Below are positions 7,907 through 17,900 of a stretch of 64,000 nucleotides of DNA, one piece after another. A program made the position numbers and the translations under genes. Source of the stretch: Phaeodactylibacter xiamenensis. GTDB taxonomy: Bacteria > Bacteroidota > Bacteroidia > Chitinophagales > Saprospiraceae. Where the stretch lies: positions 1 through 64,000 of the forward strand of contig NZ_JPOS01000026.1 of assembly GCF_000759025.1 (NCBI RefSeq), written 5' to 3'. Under the pieces are notes generated by a model. That model was not told the DNA's origin. It saw nothing but the letters and a program-made list of their open reading frames with translations, and ran no database searches. The stretch's first letter is position 1; the number at the start of each line of letters is the position of its first letter.

Positions 7907-10062
7907 ATCACTTGTATTTCAACGCCTTCGACGTTACGCCCAACTATCGGGAAATCATGAAGAATTTCACCATTCTTCGCATGCGGCGCAGAGGGGAGCA
8001 CAGACTCTCCTACAGGGTCATAGGAGATTTTCTGGACGCTCTGCCAGATCCATTTCAAGGTGTTTTGCAGTCTGCCTGTTTTATGTGGGAGAATGAAGCA
8101 TTCCTGCTTTTCCGTACAAGCGATTTGCCGAAGAGCGGCTATCTGGGCCGGCTGACGGAAACCGGACAATCCTTCGATTGCCTTATAGCACCTGTACAAC
8201 CTCAGCAGATCAAACGAAAACACAAGCTGTTTCAGCTTTTCCTCAATGCAGCCCCCAACTCCGACCGCCACCGATACCGCTACCATAACGTCACCGGGCG
8301 GCTGTTCATCACTTCTGCAGACCGCGACTTTGTCAACAAGGCTGATCAAAGCAGAATCGCGATGGAAGTTGAGGTTAAACCAGACTTTACCATACAGTTG
8401 CATACCCGGACATTCACTTCCCTCAACCGGCATGAGGATCTATCTCGGGATAAATACTGCAGGCCCAGTGAAAAAGAGCGGAAAAAACTATGGAGCGAGG
8501 AACAGTTTCTGTTTGACCCCGCCACCGACCGGTTCAAACGCTACAACAAAGTACTCGATGGGGACATCCCGCTAAAAGACCGCTATGTGAATCGCCGCCC
8601 GAAATGCGCAAGGCTGATAAAGGGCAAAAAGAAAAAGAACCGGATCAATTTCTTTTCCCTCAACCCAAAGAAGTACGGCACCACCAAGATTGCCCTTTTC
8701 AACGAACTCTACTTTGAGGCTTTTCTCCCTAAATTTCGCAACTACTTTGACGTGCAGCAGGTGTGCAGGCCTGAAACCGCTGTGGAGTCGGTACAATTTG
8801 AAAAATCGGCTGCCGACTGTACCGATGTGCTCCGGAATATGCCTGTAAGGTTGATCAATAACACCATTGATGCAAAAGCGGAGCAACAGTTCAAAGCTGC
8901 TTTGCGGGAACACTTCGGGCTGTCTGCCCGGTCGACCCGGCACGCTGATCCCGGGGCAATCAACTTTGTCATGAACAACGACATCGAGCACTACCAACGG
9001 CATAAAGAAGATAAAGATCGCTATGCACAATTTAAAGCCACGCCGGAATGTGCCACCCAGCAATTTACCCGGCAGGAGTTTAAAGGAGCGGGAAATAGCC
9101 AGGCATTCATCGCCAAGCTCGTCACAGAGCTGCACTTGAAATACGATATTGCCCGAAGCCAAATGACCGTGTTCGACTGGGGAAGGCTTCAGGCCTCAGG
9201 TACCTGGAGCTTTGTGCTGAAGGAAGAGGAAGATCAGCAGGAGCCTGTTTTCCACTTCCTATCCATCCATCCGGATGGGCAGATGAAATTCAGCAGCCTG
9301 ACCAGAGACCTGTTTACGGAAGGTTTTCATTCCAAACTGACCGCCATTTTTGACAAGCACCCCAGAGGAGGACAGTCTATAGAAGGTGTCATTCTTGATG
9401 ATGGGGGCAACCTCAATGTCATTCAGCAAACGGGCCGGCGGGCATTCCCCAACCTGGAGGGCATCCACAAAGAGATAATGGCCGGCATAGAGATTGAAGG
9501 CGTTGAGGTGCCGGCAGGTGACGTGAAATCGTTTACTGCGCAGTACCTGAACACCAACGGAAGTGAAACCGCCCTGCCGGACTTGCAGCAATACCTTGCC
9601 GGTATTCAAACGGGTCAAACCGTTGCACTGACGGAGTTGAAGCGTTGCATTCGCGGTAAATCGCCGGTAAAAAGTGACTACGCCAAAGCTTTCCATCGGG
9701 CGTTTGGCTACTGGCTGAAGCACCCTTTCAAAAGCAAAGAAGCGACAGACCGCTATTCAAAAGCACTGGTCGATTTGCATACTTACGAAGAAGACGGGGC
9801 ACTGTATTACTGGGCCAATACCCGGATGAAAGAGACGAAGGGGCAGTTTCCAAACGGGAATGTGGTGCGTACGCTAAAGCCGGTGAACAATAGCCGTTTG
9901 CTCAGTGACTTCCTGCTGGAAACCCTGGCCGTGAACTTCGTCCGCATCAACGCTCCCACGGTTTTGCCCTTTCCGTTTAAATTGCTTCGGGAATACGCGC
10001 AGATGGCTGAAAAACCAGACAGCAGTACCCTCCCTGATTTGAGCCAAATCTCTTTTGATTAG
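7903..10062 (+). CDS. Unknown 719-aa defence protein, possible MID/PIWI-like segment
   Basis: I cannot assign this with certainty. Residues ~350-415 resemble the MID-to-PIWI junction of prokaryotic Argonautes: a strand INFVMNND, then DRYAQFKATPECATQQFT, then a helix NSQAFIAKLVTELHLKYD, which parallels the pattern Y..K....tQ......N...ia..l..K of Argonautes and PIWI-RE proteins. About 300 residues follow, the right size for a PIWI domain, including FDWG, GTWSFVL and GVILDDGG. A complete catalytic tetrad is not evident. A lysine-rich patch (KGKKKKNR, ~243-250) may bind nucleic acid. It overlaps the helicase gene by four bases and precedes brxA by 40 bases. PIWI-RE proteins are known to be paired with a helicase and a nuclease, matching the neighbour. 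Low certainty. Confidence 0.45.
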   Translation: MNHLYFNAFDVTPNYREIMKNFTILRMRRRGEHRLSYRVIGDFLDALPDPFQGVLQSACFMWENEAFLLFRTSDLPKSGYLGRLTETGQSFDCLIAPVQPQQIKRKHKLFQLFLNAAPNSDRHRYRYHNVTGRLFITSADRDFVNKADQSRIAMEVEVKPDFTIQLHTRTFTSLNRHEDLSRDKYCRPSEKERKKLWSEEQFLFDPATDRFKRYNKVLDGDIPLKDRYVNRRPKCARLIKGKKKKNRINFFSLNPKKYGTTKIALFNELYFEAFLPKFRNYFDVQQVCRPETAVESVQFEKSAADCTDVLRNMPVRLINNTIDAKAEQQFKAALREHFGLSARSTRHADPGAINFVMNNDIEHYQRHKEDKDRYAQFKATPECATQQFTRQEFKGAGNSQAFIAKLVTELHLKYDIARSQMTVFDWGRLQASGTWSFVLKEEEDQQEPVFHFLSIHPDGQMKFSSLTRDLFTEGFHSKLTAIFDKHPRGGQSIEGVILDDGGNLNVIQQTGRRAFPNLEGIHKEIMAGIEIEGVEVPAGDVKSFTAQYLNTNGSETALPDLQQYLAGIQTGQTVALTELKRCIRGKSPVKSDYAKAFHRAFGYWLKHPFKSKEATDRYSKALVDLHTYEEDGALYYWANTRMKETKGQFPNGNVVRTLKPVNNSRLLSDFLLETLAVNFVRINAPTVLPFPFKLLREYAQMAEKPDSSTLPDLSQISFD

Positions 10063-10102
10063 CGGCAATTGACTATATTGGGCGGCACAAAAACAGAAGC
10101 AA

Positions 10103-10735
10103 ATGGCTGCGTCCCGTCCGTACAGACTGTCCTTTTCCGGTGCTGCCCTGCAGGTGGAGGAAAGCATCAAAATCGCACAGTTGTACGCTGATCTAAAGGA
10201 TTGGGAGGCTGTACAGGCAGAGGTGGTTGGAGAAAATGCCCTACAAAAGAATCAGCTGAAAACGACGGTGCGGTCTTTCTATGAGGTGCGCACCCGGTTG
10301 AAAGAGATGACGCCCTTGCAAATGGAACGGCTTGCTGAAGGCACCTTCACTGAGCAACAGCAGCTGCTTTGGGTGGCGGTGTGCAAAGTCTACCCATTTA
10401 TCGGGGCATTTGCACTGGAGGTCCTGCTCAATAAAATTCAGGCCTTCGAGTATATCGTGCACGAGTCGGACTATACGGAGTTCCTGGAAGCGCAGACGCT
10501 CAAAGAGCCCAAGCTGCAACAGGTCAGTGATTCGACCTACCAGAAACTGCGCTCCCGGCTTTACCGTATGATGGAAGAAGCCGGCATCGTTAACAACCGG
10601 GAGGAGCGGGTCATTACACCACCGGTAGTGACCACCTACGTGGCCGAGGCGCTGATTGACGAAGACCCTAAATTGTTGCGTTATTTGCTGGTCTCCGACC
10701 GGGATATCAGGCAATTTATCAACCGAATAAAGTGA
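10103..10735 (+). CDS. brxA: BREX protein BrxA (DUF1819 family)
   Basis: A 210-aa protein with the length and pattern of BrxA, a small helical DNA-binding protein of type I BREX. Recognisable features are the N-terminal YRLSFSGAALQVEESIKIA, central RLAEGTFTEQQQLLWVAVCK, and the C-terminal DRDIRQFINRIK, typical of the DUF1819 family. It starts the classical brxABC-pglX order, 40 bases after the 719-aa gene, so it probably shares the sigma-54-driven transcript. Its TGA overlaps the ATG of brxB by one base (TGATG), indicating coupling. Precise biochemical role in BREX is not settled in the family. Confidence 0.92.
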   Translation: MAASRPYRLSFSGAALQVEESIKIAQLYADLKDWEAVQAEVVGENALQKNQLKTTVRSFYEVRTRLKEMTPLQMERLAEGTFTEQQQLLWVAVCKVYPFIGAFALEVLLNKIQAFEYIVHESDYTEFLEAQTLKEPKLQQVSDSTYQKLRSRLYRMMEEAGIVNNREERVITPPVVTTYVAEALIDEDPKLLRYLLVSDRDIRQFINRIK

Positions 10736-11331
10736 TGCAAAAGGAAAATATTTCGGAAAAATTTGAACACTACTCCCAGCAAATCCAGCAGGATGCCTTC
10801 CTGAAGATGGAGGCGATTGGCAATGAAATCCCCTTCTACATCGCCCCTTATCCGGCTACGCAGGAAAATGAAGTTGTCGAAGCCATTAATGCCCTGCAAA
10901 AGCGGCTGAAAACTCTGGGCGTCGATACATTGGAAATTAACCTATTTGATTTATCTTTAGAAATCATTCAGCAGGAAGACGACCTGGAAGACGTTTTTGA
11001 GGAGGAAACACAAAGCACGAAAGCCGAGTTTCTCGAAATGATGCAGTCCATTCTCGATGTGGAAACGGAGATGATCCCGGCCATAGACCGGCGGATAAAA
11101 GCGAGGGCGCATCAGGTGCTTTTTATCACCGGAGTAGGGCAGGTTTTTCCTTTCATCCGGTCGCACAATGTGCTGAATAACCTGCAGCGCATAGCAAAAA
11201 CAGCTCCCTCTATCATGTTTTTCCCAGGGGCCTACGTCACTTCCAGAAGTGGTTCTTACTTGCGTTTGTTTGATACCCTGAAAGACGATAACTACTACCG
11301 GGCGTTCAATCTCGATAATATCAATCTGTAA
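10735..11331 (+). CDS. brxB: BREX protein BrxB (DUF1788 family)
   Basis: About 198 aa from ATG 10735 (a GTG one codon earlier is also possible). It matches BrxB: N-terminal QIQQDAFLKMEAIGNEIPF, a central acidic linker, then RAHQVLFITGVGQVFPFIR and IMFFPGAYV, the strand-rich hallmark of DUF1788. BrxB is a core component of type I BREX, needed for defence and methylation in studied systems and thought to be part of the BREX complex. It is located in the canonical slot between brxA (1-base overlap) and brxC (26-base gap). No anomaly seen. Confidence 0.92.
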   Translation: MQKENISEKFEHYSQQIQQDAFLKMEAIGNEIPFYIAPYPATQENEVVEAINALQKRLKTLGVDTLEINLFDLSLEIIQQEDDLEDVFEEETQSTKAEFLEMMQSILDVETEMIPAIDRRIKARAHQVLFITGVGQVFPFIRSHNVLNNLQRIAKTAPSIMFFPGAYVTSRSGSYLRLFDTLKDDNYYRAFNLDNINL

Positions 11332-11357
11332 TCGCTCTAACCAACTCAGCAGGAAAT

Positions 11358-14300
11358 ATGACCCATTTAAAAGACATTTTCAAGCAGGACATTACCCGCC
11401 CCATTGAGGGGGTTATCAAAGCCGACGACGACGAGCACTTGCTCCGGGAAGTCCGGGAATACGTCTTCACGGATGAAGTCCGCAAAAAACTGACCCAAAA
11501 CTTCATTGACTACTACAATGACTACGCGGGTATTAATGGCGTATGGATTAGCGGTTTCTTTGGTTCCGGTAAGTCTCACCTGCTTAAAATGCTCTCCCTG
11601 CTGCTGGAAAACCGTACCCTCGACGGGCATCAGGCAGCAGATTTGCTATGCGAAAAAGTGGATGACGCCCTACTGAAAGCCGAACTGCAGCGAGCGGCAG
11701 GCATCCCTTCCAAAAGTATCCTGTTTAACATCGACCAAAAAGCCGACATCATCAGCAAGGACCAGGAGGATGCCGTCCTGTCGGTATTCGTGAAGGTCTT
11801 CAATGAAATGCAGGGCTATTACCCGAAGCTGGGTTATGTGGCGGAGCTGGAGCGCGACCTCGACAGCGAGGGGCTTTACGAGGACTTTAAAGCGGCTTTC
11901 CAAAGTGCGGACCGCAAAGGAAGAAGCTGGGAACAAAGGCGCAACCGCCTGAAAATGGCCGGCGACGAGTTCGCCCAGGCGCTGGCAAAAGTGAAAGGTA
12001 TCGCAAAAGAGGAAGCCGCTCGCTACATCGACCGCTACCGGGACGATTACAAGGTCTCCATTGAGTCCTTTGCCATGATGGTCAAAGACTATATCGATCA
12101 GCAGGAGCCTGGCTTTCGCCTGAACTTTTTTGTGGACGAGGTGGGGCAGTACATCGCCGACAATACCAAGCTGATGACCAATCTGCAGACCATTGCCGAG
12201 TCATTAGCCACCCATTGCAAGGGGCAGGCCTGGATATTCGTAACTTCCCAGGAGGATATTGATGCCGTGGTAGGCGCGGTTTCTGATCAGCAAAGCAATG
12301 ACTTCTCCAAAATTCAGGCCCGCTTCGCCTGCCGGGTCAACCTGACGAGCGGGAATGTGGACGAGGTCATTCAGCGCCGCCTCCTTGATAAAAACGAAGA
12401 AGGGCTAAGCCGGCTGCAGCCGGTATACGAGGCCGAACAGAACAATTTCAAAACACTCTTCCACTTTAGCGAAGGCGGAACGGCCTACCGGGGCTACGAA
12501 AGTGATACCCATTTTCTGCGCACCTACCCCTTCCTGCCTTATCAGTTCTCCCTGTTTCAGGAGTGCATAAGAGGGCTTTCCGTACAGAATGCCTTCCAGG
12601 GGAAGCATCAGTCGGTAGGGGAGCGCTCCATGCTGGGCGTTTTCCAGGATGTGGTCAAAAGTATGATTGCCAATGGCATGCCGGTGCCTCAAATTGCCAG
12701 TTTCGACCGTATGTACGATGGCATTCAGGGCTCCCTGCTTGGCGAAATACAATCGGCCGTACAAAAAGCCGAAAAGAATCTGGTGGATGACCCTTTTCAG
12801 GTGCGGGTGCTCAAAGCGCTGTTCCTGGTCAAGTTCGTCAAGAGTTTCCGACCAACGCTTAAGCATATTGCGATCCTGCTTATCGAGGATTTTCAGGTCG
12901 ACCTGCATCAGCACGAAAAGCGCGTACAGGAAGCCCTCAACCGGCTGGAATACGAAACGTACATACAGCGTAACGGAGAGGAATATGAGTACCTGACCAA
13001 TATTGAGAAGGATATAGAAAACGAGATCAAGCACACGCCCATCGATACCACCGAAGTCAACGAAATGCTGGCACAGGTGCTCTACAAAGATGTGTTCCGG
13101 GATACCAAAATCCGCTATCAGGACAATCAGCAGGATTACTCGTTTGCCCGTAAGCTCGATGGCACCCTGATTGGTCGCGATGCAGAACTCAGCCTGAATA
13201 TCATCAGCCCGCAGCACGAACACTTTGGTGCCACGGATATTCTGAAGTCCCATACTATGGCGACCCGGGAACTGCTGGCCTTACTCCCGGCCGACGACCG
13301 CCTGTTGAAAGACATCCGTATGTACAAACAGGTCGACAAGTACTTCCGTCAGAATACCTCCAATCAGCTCAAAGAGGAAGTCCATCAGATTTTGCAGCGC
13401 AAGAAAGCCAGCAATGATCAGCTGTATAAAAGCCTGATCGCCCGCGCAGAACGGATGCTGGGCAAGGCTACACTAATCCTCAACGGGGAGGAATTGCCTG
13501 CCCCGCCATCTTCCAATGCCCGTAACCGGGTGACGGAAGGTTTACAGGAACTCATCAGCTATGCTTTTCCGAACCTGCGCATGCTGAAGCAGGGTTACAC
13601 GGAACAGGATCTAAAAAATATTCTGCAAAGTCAGGCGGATGACCTGTTCCGGCATACCGATGAAAGCCTGAGCGAGGCAGAACGGGAGCTGCTGGATCAC
13701 ACCTTGTTAAGCAACCGGCAGGGAGAGCGGCTCACCATCTCTGCCCTGCTCGACAAATTCAGCAAAGCGCCCTACGGCTGGCCGGAAATGGGTACTCTCT
13801 GCCTGACCGCCCGCCTGATGGTCCGCAATAAGCTGGAACTGAAAGAGAATGGTGAATTGCTGGATCAGCAAACGGCTTTCCAGAATATGACCAACATCCG
13901 CCTGCGCCCACAGACCATCATAGAGCCATTGCCGGAAGTGGATGCCCGCAGCCTTAAAGCCCTCAAAGACCTGCACCGGGAGCTTTTCAATGAGCCCAAT
14001 GAAGGGAATGACCCCAAGGATGCCGCGCTGGCTTTTCAAAAGCGGCTGCGGCAGGAAGCCACGGCGCTGACGCAGCTGCTGCGGGAGCAGGACCGCTACC
14101 CTTTTTTGCAGGTACTGCAGCCTTATGCCAGGCAGCTCGATCAGCTGGCGGCGACCAACTACAATAAGTATTTTGACCAGGTTGAGGCAATTGAGGACGA
14201 GCTGATAGACTTTAAGGAAGACACGCTGGACCCCATCAAGTCTTTTATGGCCGGGCAGCAGCGCAAGATATTCGATGACATCACCCTTTTTCTGGAAAGA

Positions 14301-14918
14301 GGGCAGGCCAACAATCAGTACATCGATCAGGAGGAACTGCAGGCACTAAGAATGGTAGCCGGGGAAAGCCGCCCCTACGCCGGGCAAAAAATGCAACTGG
14401 CCAAGGAGCAACTGGATACATGCAAGCGCCTGCTGCGGGATACCCTTGAATCCGAAAAGAACAAAGCCCGGGCTGTTATTCAGGAACTCCGCGAAAAGCT
14501 CTGTCAGGTCGATCATTTTGAAAGCCTTTCGGAAAGTCAGCAGTCGGAACTGTTGCGCCCCTTTGACCTGGCTATGGGAGAGATTGACCGCAGCACACAC
14601 ATCGCCAACCTGCGGGATTTCGTGCGGCAGTTTGAAGAACATCAGTATGCGCAATGCCTTTCCCGGTTGTATCAGATGTCTGCTCCGGCGCCTGAACCAC
14701 AGGTGAACCCGCAAACTGCTGCTGCTAAAACAGGGGAAGCTGCGCCAAGCGCCACCCGCCCGGTACAGCCGCCGAGGAAGTTCATTCGGGCAGCCCACAT
14801 CAAGGTACACTTCCCACAGCCCTACCTGCGCAAGCCGGAGGATGTGGAGGCCTACCTGGAACAACTGCGGGCGGCCTATTTGGAGCAGCTGGAGAAGGAC
14901 CGGGATATTATGTTGTAA
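11358..14918 (+). CDS. brxC: BREX ATPase BrxC
   Basis: A 1186-aa P-loop ATPase, the usual size for BrxC. Seen: the conserved start HLKDIFKQDITRPIEGVIKA, Walker A GFFGSGKS (66-73), Walker B-like NFFVDEVGQYI (~254-264), long coiled-coil-rich middle and C-terminal regions, and a proline/alanine-rich linker (~1115-1145) before the final FIRAAHIKVHFPQPYLRK segment, typical of BrxC tails. BrxC hydrolyses ATP within the BREX complex and is required for phage exclusion. It is followed by pglX after 54 bases. Base composition is even along its length, unlike pglX. The ATG is chosen because the conserved N-terminal motif begins immediately after it. Confidence 0.94.
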   Translation: MTHLKDIFKQDITRPIEGVIKADDDEHLLREVREYVFTDEVRKKLTQNFIDYYNDYAGINGVWISGFFGSGKSHLLKMLSLLLENRTLDGHQAADLLCEKVDDALLKAELQRAAGIPSKSILFNIDQKADIISKDQEDAVLSVFVKVFNEMQGYYPKLGYVAELERDLDSEGLYEDFKAAFQSADRKGRSWEQRRNRLKMAGDEFAQALAKVKGIAKEEAARYIDRYRDDYKVSIESFAMMVKDYIDQQEPGFRLNFFVDEVGQYIADNTKLMTNLQTIAESLATHCKGQAWIFVTSQEDIDAVVGAVSDQQSNDFSKIQARFACRVNLTSGNVDEVIQRRLLDKNEEGLSRLQPVYEAEQNNFKTLFHFSEGGTAYRGYESDTHFLRTYPFLPYQFSLFQECIRGLSVQNAFQGKHQSVGERSMLGVFQDVVKSMIANGMPVPQIASFDRMYDGIQGSLLGEIQSAVQKAEKNLVDDPFQVRVLKALFLVKFVKSFRPTLKHIAILLIEDFQVDLHQHEKRVQEALNRLEYETYIQRNGEEYEYLTNIEKDIENEIKHTPIDTTEVNEMLAQVLYKDVFRDTKIRYQDNQQDYSFARKLDGTLIGRDAELSLNIISPQHEHFGATDILKSHTMATRELLALLPADDRLLKDIRMYKQVDKYFRQNTSNQLKEEVHQILQRKKASNDQLYKSLIARAERMLGKATLILNGEELPAPPSSNARNRVTEGLQELISYAFPNLRMLKQGYTEQDLKNILQSQADDLFRHTDESLSEAERELLDHTLLSNRQGERLTISALLDKFSKAPYGWPEMGTLCLTARLMVRNKLELKENGELLDQQTAFQNMTNIRLRPQTIIEPLPEVDARSLKALKDLHRELFNEPNEGNDPKDAALAFQKRLRQEATALTQLLREQDRYPFLQVLQPYARQLDQLAATNYNKYFDQVEAIEDELIDFKEDTLDPIKSFMAGQQRKIFDDITLFLERGQANNQYIDQEELQALRMVAGESRPYAGQKMQLAKEQLDTCKRLLRDTLESEKNKARAVIQELREKLCQVDHFESLSESQQSELLRPFDLAMGEIDRSTHIANLRDFVRQFEEHQYAQCLSRLYQMSAPAPEPQVNPQTAAAKTGEAAPSATRPVQPPRKFIRAAHIKVHFPQPYLRKPEDVEAYLEQLRAAYLEQLEKDRDIML

Positions 14919-14972
14919 ATTATGCTCCTGCAAGTCAAACAATTCCTAACCCTAATCGAACCCTAACCACCC

Positions 14973-17900
14973 ATGCAAACCACTACCCTCAAATCCTTCG
15001 CACAAGACGCCCGCCGCAAGCTGATCGAGCAAATCAGCAACCGCCTGGAGCAGGTGCTGCGTACCGATAGCCTCGAACAGCGGGAACGCAAGCAGCAAAT
15101 CGACCAACTGAAGCGGGGGCTGGAGGAAAAAGGGAAAGCCGCCCTCGTGGAGGAAGTCGCCTACACCTGGTTTAACCGCCTCGTGGCCCTGCGCTTTATG
15201 GATGCCAACGACTACACCCGCCCGCGGGTGCTCAGCCCGGCCGATGGGGAGACCCTGCCGGAAATCCTGCAGCAGGCCAAGCGGGGGCTGATCGAGGAGG
15301 ACCTGCCGGTGGACCGCAAGCGGGTGCTGCAGCTGCTCAACGGGGAGCTGCCCTCGGCCGACCCGCAGAATGAAGCCTACCAACTGCTGCTCATTGCCGC
15401 CTGCAACCAATGGCATCGCGCTATGCCCTTTATGTTTCCGCGCCTGCAGGACTATACCGAGCTGCTCGTGCCCAATGACCTGCTCAGCGCCCGGAGCATC
15501 GTGCAGGATGTGCGGGAGGGTATGTCGGGCACCGATGCCCAAAATGTGGAGATCATCGGATGGCTGTACCAGTTTTATATCTCGGAGAAAAAGGATGCGG
15601 TGTTTGCCGCCAAGGGGCGGGTGGCCCCGGCTGACCTGCCGGCCGCCACGCAGCTGTTTACGCCCCGCTGGATTGTGGAGTATATGGTGCAGAATACCCT
15701 CGGCAAGCTGTGGCTGCAAAACCGCCCCAACTCCGGGCTGCGCGCCCACATGCCTTACTATATCGACTCCCCGGCGGCACAGGCGGCCGACTTCCTGCGC
15801 ATCGAGAGCGTGACTGATATCCGTTTTCTGGACCAAGCCTGCGGGAGCGGGCACATCCTGCTGTATGCCTTTGAGCTGCTCACCCTCATGTACGAGGAGG
15901 AAGGCTACGGCAAAAGCGAAATCCCGCAGCTCATCCTGCAGCACAACCTGCGTGGCTTTGAGATCGATGAGCGGGCGGCACAGCTTGCAGGCTTCGCCCT
16001 GATGATGAAAGCCCGGGGCTACCACCGCCGTATTTTCCGAAAAGAAGCCCGCCCGCACATCCTGCAGTTTCTGGATTTGCCGCTGAGTGCGGAGGAAACG
16101 GCCGAAGCCCTGCAAGCCTGCGGGCTGCAGCCTTCGGATGCCCTGCGCACGGATTTGGAACACCTGCAGCAGGCTACCAACCTCGGCTCCCTGATACAGC
16201 CGCAGGCGGATGCTGCGGAAATTGGGCAGGCGCTAAAAGCAGTAGCGCAGGCCCGGGCGACCAATGATGTCTTCCTGCGTACCCGCTTGCAGCACCTGCA
16301 CACCGCCCTGCAGCAACTGCAGGAGCTGGGGCAGCAGGTGCACTGCGTGGTGGACAATCCGCCCTATATGGGAGGTGGGAATATGAACAAGGCACTGGCG
16401 AAATTCGTCAAGCAAAACTACCCGGCGAGCAAAAGCGACCTCATGGCTTGCTTTATGGAAGGCGGCTTGGCTATGCTGCACCCTGGTGGATACCTGGGGA
16501 TGATCAATCAGCATAGCTGGATGTTCCTGAGCAGCTACGAAAAGCTGAGGGAGCAGCTCATTCAGGGGACTTATTTTGATACGATGCTGCACCTGGGGCC
16601 TCGCGCTTTCCCGGAAATTGGTGGCGAAGTGGTGCAAAGTACAGCGTTTACCTTCTGCAATATCCCGCCCATGGAAGAGGAAGGAATCTACCTGCGCCTG
16701 ACCGATTTCAAGTCGGCTTCTCAAAAGGAAGAAGAGGCTGCTGCTGCTATTGAGACTGGAGATGCCTCCGAATTATGGTGCCACGCCCGGCAGAAAGACT
16801 TCCAAAAAATCCCGGGCAGCCCGATTGGGTATTGGGTGAGTGAGAAGATTAGTAAGGCTTTTGAGGAAAAGAAGGAATTAGGTCATTATGCTTGGTTAAA
16901 ACAAGGCTTTAAAACAGGAGATAATAATCAATTCCTGAGGTATTACTATGAGTGTCCTGAAGAAAAGATCAATAAAAAGTGGTTTTTGTGCAACAAAGGA
17001 GGTGAGTTTCGAAAGTGGTTTGGAAATGTTGTGCATTGTGTCAACTGGGAAAATAATGGATTTCTTATTAAAAATTTGTTTGATGAAAATGGGAAGTTAA
17101 GATCGCGCCCTCAAAATGAGAAGTATTATTTCAAAGAGGGGATTAGCTGGACGAAGATTTCATCAGGTTTGCCTTCATTTCGGTATTCTAAAGCATCCTA
17201 TTTGTTTGAATCAAATGGTTCATTATTAGTATCTAAGCAAGATGTAAAATTGGTATATTTAATAGGGCTACTAAATAGTAATGTTACAGTTGAGCTACTA
17301 AGAGTAGTTTCTCCTACTTTAGACTATGGAGAGGGAGCTCTTAGTAATTTGCCGGTTGAAGAAGCGAATAGTAATGAAGTCCAAGCCATTGCGCAGGCAT
17401 GTATTTCGTTAAGTAAATCCGACTGGGACTCCCAAGAAACCTCCTGGGACTTTCAGCGCCATCCCCTGCTCGGCGGAGGTGTCAAGTCCCTGTCCGAAGC
17501 CTACGCCACCTATCAGGCGCACTGGCGGGAGCAATTTGCGCAGCTGCACGCGCAGGAAGAGGCGCTCAACCGCATCTTCATCGACCTCTACGGGCTACAG
17601 GCAGAACTCAGCCCGGAAGTCCCCCTCGAAGACATCACCATCCTGCAGCAGGAGCTCGACCGCAAGGCACTTAAAGCTGCCACGGTAAAGCTGTCCAAAC
17701 GGCAGGACTGCCCGGTTGGCAGCGCCGCCCGGCAGCAGTTTGTGCAGGACGCCCTCGTATTCGATGATACCGAAGTCCTCGCCCAGTTCATCAGCTACGC
17801 CGTAGGCTGCATGATGGGGCGCTACAGTCTGGATAAAGACGGGCTCATCCTCGCCAATGCGGGGGAAGGCCTGCCCGAGTACTGGAGTAAGACCGGCACG

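Noticed and set aside
14952-16163. Long leftward open frame (403 codons) opposite pglX
   Set aside because: It is a shadow of GC-rich pglX coding sequence; the translation has no domain and the pglX frame is clearly real.
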